This document shows, piece after piece, positions 62,700 through 64,000 of a stretch of DNA of 64,000 bases (position 1 is the first letter of the stretch; the number at the start of each line of letters is the position of its first letter). The translations under genes were made by a program, and so were the position numbers. The stretch is from Breviolum minutum Mf 1.05b.01 (Eukaryota; Sar; Dinophyceae; Suessiales; Symbiodiniaceae). The stretch spans positions 1-64,000 of the forward strand of contig DF241034.1 of NCBI GenBank assembly GCA_000507305.1, given 5' to 3'. The notes beneath the pieces were generated by a model. That model was not told the DNA's origin and did not search any database. It worked only from the letters and a program-made list of their open reading frames with translations.

Positions 62700-63144
62700 T
62701 TCCTCATCCCGATCGGAGAGCGGATCTGACTCGCCTGTTCTTGCTTCAGCAAGCCAGGCTCTCCATGCAAAAGCGCCTTTTTTTTCCCGCTCAAAACCCC
62801 CGTTTTTTTGTACAGTAGAAGATGGGTGGAGTAAAGAGGTGAAAAAATTGAAAGAAATCAATGAATCATATTTTTGGACACCTATGTTTACAATATGTTT
62901 TTTCTTAATGTCTGATTTAAGATCTCAAAAGCATCAAGGAATTGATTGCAGATCTCAGCTTTGTGGACACCCAAAAAGGTCAACTCTCGAGGTGGCCTTG
63001 TCTAGTGCTGCTGCCACCCTTAGGGGTGGAGCATCTAATACCAAGCGCACTGAAAGCAGCTCTTTGGCCATGAGAAGAGGCTGAAAACGGGCCCCACGGA
63101 GTAGATTCAACATGGTACTGTTTGACCTTTCAAATCTGGTTTTT
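62700..63144. other. Unassigned sequence
   Basis: An open plus frame continues to a stop at 63082 (SRSESGSDSPVLASASQALH ... ATLRGGASNTKRTESSS). It is Ser-rich and not clearly coding. Confidence 0.3.
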
Positions 63145-63241
63145 ACTCACCAGTTGAGGGACAGGTAGTTTATCCCATTATTGACCGGAGGGTTTTATAC
63201 ATCCCAGGTGGTTGTTTGGGAATTCTGAACCATCAACAGTA
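63145..63241. repeat. Foldback family D, left-truncated
   Basis: ACTCACCAGTTGAGGGACAGG...GGTTTTATACATCCCAGG...AACCATCAACAGTA. Confidence 0.75.
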
Positions 63242-63315
63242 TCAAAACTTGTAAGACACAAACCAAGCACAGCAAACTCATTGCGACTGCAAAGCATTCA
63301 GAACCACAACACCCA

Positions 63316-63545
63316 AGAGAACCGTCGAAGCCATACGGCGCATACAGGGACCACAGGAAACACGGCAACCATAGGAACCATACAAACCATAGGAACCACA
63401 GAAACTACAGAAACCGTAGGAACCATAGGAACCACTAGAACCACAGAAAAAACACAGAAAAAGGAACCGTAGGAACCAGAGGAACCACAGAGACCACAGC
63501 AACTATGGGGACCATAGGAACCATAGAAACCGTAGGAACCAAAAG
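63316..63545. repeat. Tandem repeat, AGGAACCATA-based
   Basis: Degenerate 9-10-base units (AGGAACCATA, GAAACCGTA, GGAACCACA). Open frames on both strands here are periodic artefacts. Confidence 0.92.
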
Positions 63546-64000
63546 GACGCCGCTCAAATAGGAACACAAGCACTTTCCAAAATGAGTAGATTGTTTGCGT
63601 TCCAAAATTGAGCACTTTCCCACTCTGAGCATCGAACCAATGCTCTAAAACATCCATTGTTTGGACAGGTTGTGAAACACCACCAAATGAGTTTGATTGG
63701 CTACTACCAGTAGTAAGTTTTGGGCTCATGCCAAGATATATATTGCCACTCAACACAAACAAAATGACGGATTGATGATGCAGCAGCGCAGCACTCGCTC
63801 CTCTTTTGACCTCTTGCTGATTAACCTGCCCTGAGTTCCTTCCAAGGCTTGCAGTGCTTCATGCATGCGAATCGGGGAGCAGCTGGAATTTAAAATCCAA
63901 CATCCGCTCTCTGCCACTCTCTGAATATGATAGTCTGCTCTCGATCATGTTGTTCATGTTGATCCTATTGTATTGAAAGTTGACCACCTACAGATCGATG
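63546..64000. other. Unassigned window end
   Basis: Nothing recognisable; mixed composition, no clear repeat or exon. Confidence 0.5.

Noticed and set aside
63212-63762. Repetitive Gly-Thr or Gly-Ser-Tyr frames
   Set aside because: They arise from the AGGAACCATA tandem repeat.

Overview
The window looks like nuclear DNA of a dinoflagellate, probably symbiodiniacean-like (inference). Three things point there. Two conserved eukaryotic genes can be rebuilt only as many short exons separated by large repeat-filled introns. Their splice junctions use GC and GA donors as well as GT, and nearly all acceptors read AG followed by G. The first 9.7 kb is a long, intact non-LTR retrotransposon. No bacterial gene organisation, tRNA, rRNA, CRISPR array or spliced-leader sequence was seen.

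Region 1-9.8 kb is a LINE-type element with two large open frames. The first (1483 codons) starts with a recognisable DNA cytosine-C5 methyltransferase domain. It is followed by a segment resembling a Ulp1-type cysteine peptidase, a Cys/His cluster and a C-terminal coiled coil. The second (1699 codons) has a hydrophobic N-terminus, a 2A-like motif, an AP-type endonuclease, a reverse transcriptase, a CCHC cluster and RNase H. The two frames are in the same phase, separated by one TGA and 16 open codons.

Region 12-27 kb contains a CAF1/POP2-type CCR4-NOT deadenylase gene on the plus strand. At least eleven exons lie between 15.3 and 26.8 kb, including an apparent 18-nt micro-exon carrying the first catalytic Asp. 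Unassigned candidate exons lie upstream (12.0-14.3 kb). Region 37.5-44.9 kb contains a casein kinase 1 gene on the plus strand in at least ten exons, with some features typical of the gamma subfamily. Candidate exons at 30-37 kb may belong to its N-terminus or to another gene.

Region 45-64 kb holds only candidate exons of unrecognised genes. These include a set on the minus strand at 56-61 kb, which would be the only sign of an antisense gene here.

The non-coding space is paved with short palindromic, MITE-like elements of about 80-130 bp in at least ten families, plus AT-rich tracts, microsatellites and minisatellites. Several families recur five to twelve times within 64 kb, and some are nested. 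Exon boundaries were placed by eye from reading-frame continuity, splice dinucleotides and family resemblance; none was checked by alignment or transcript.
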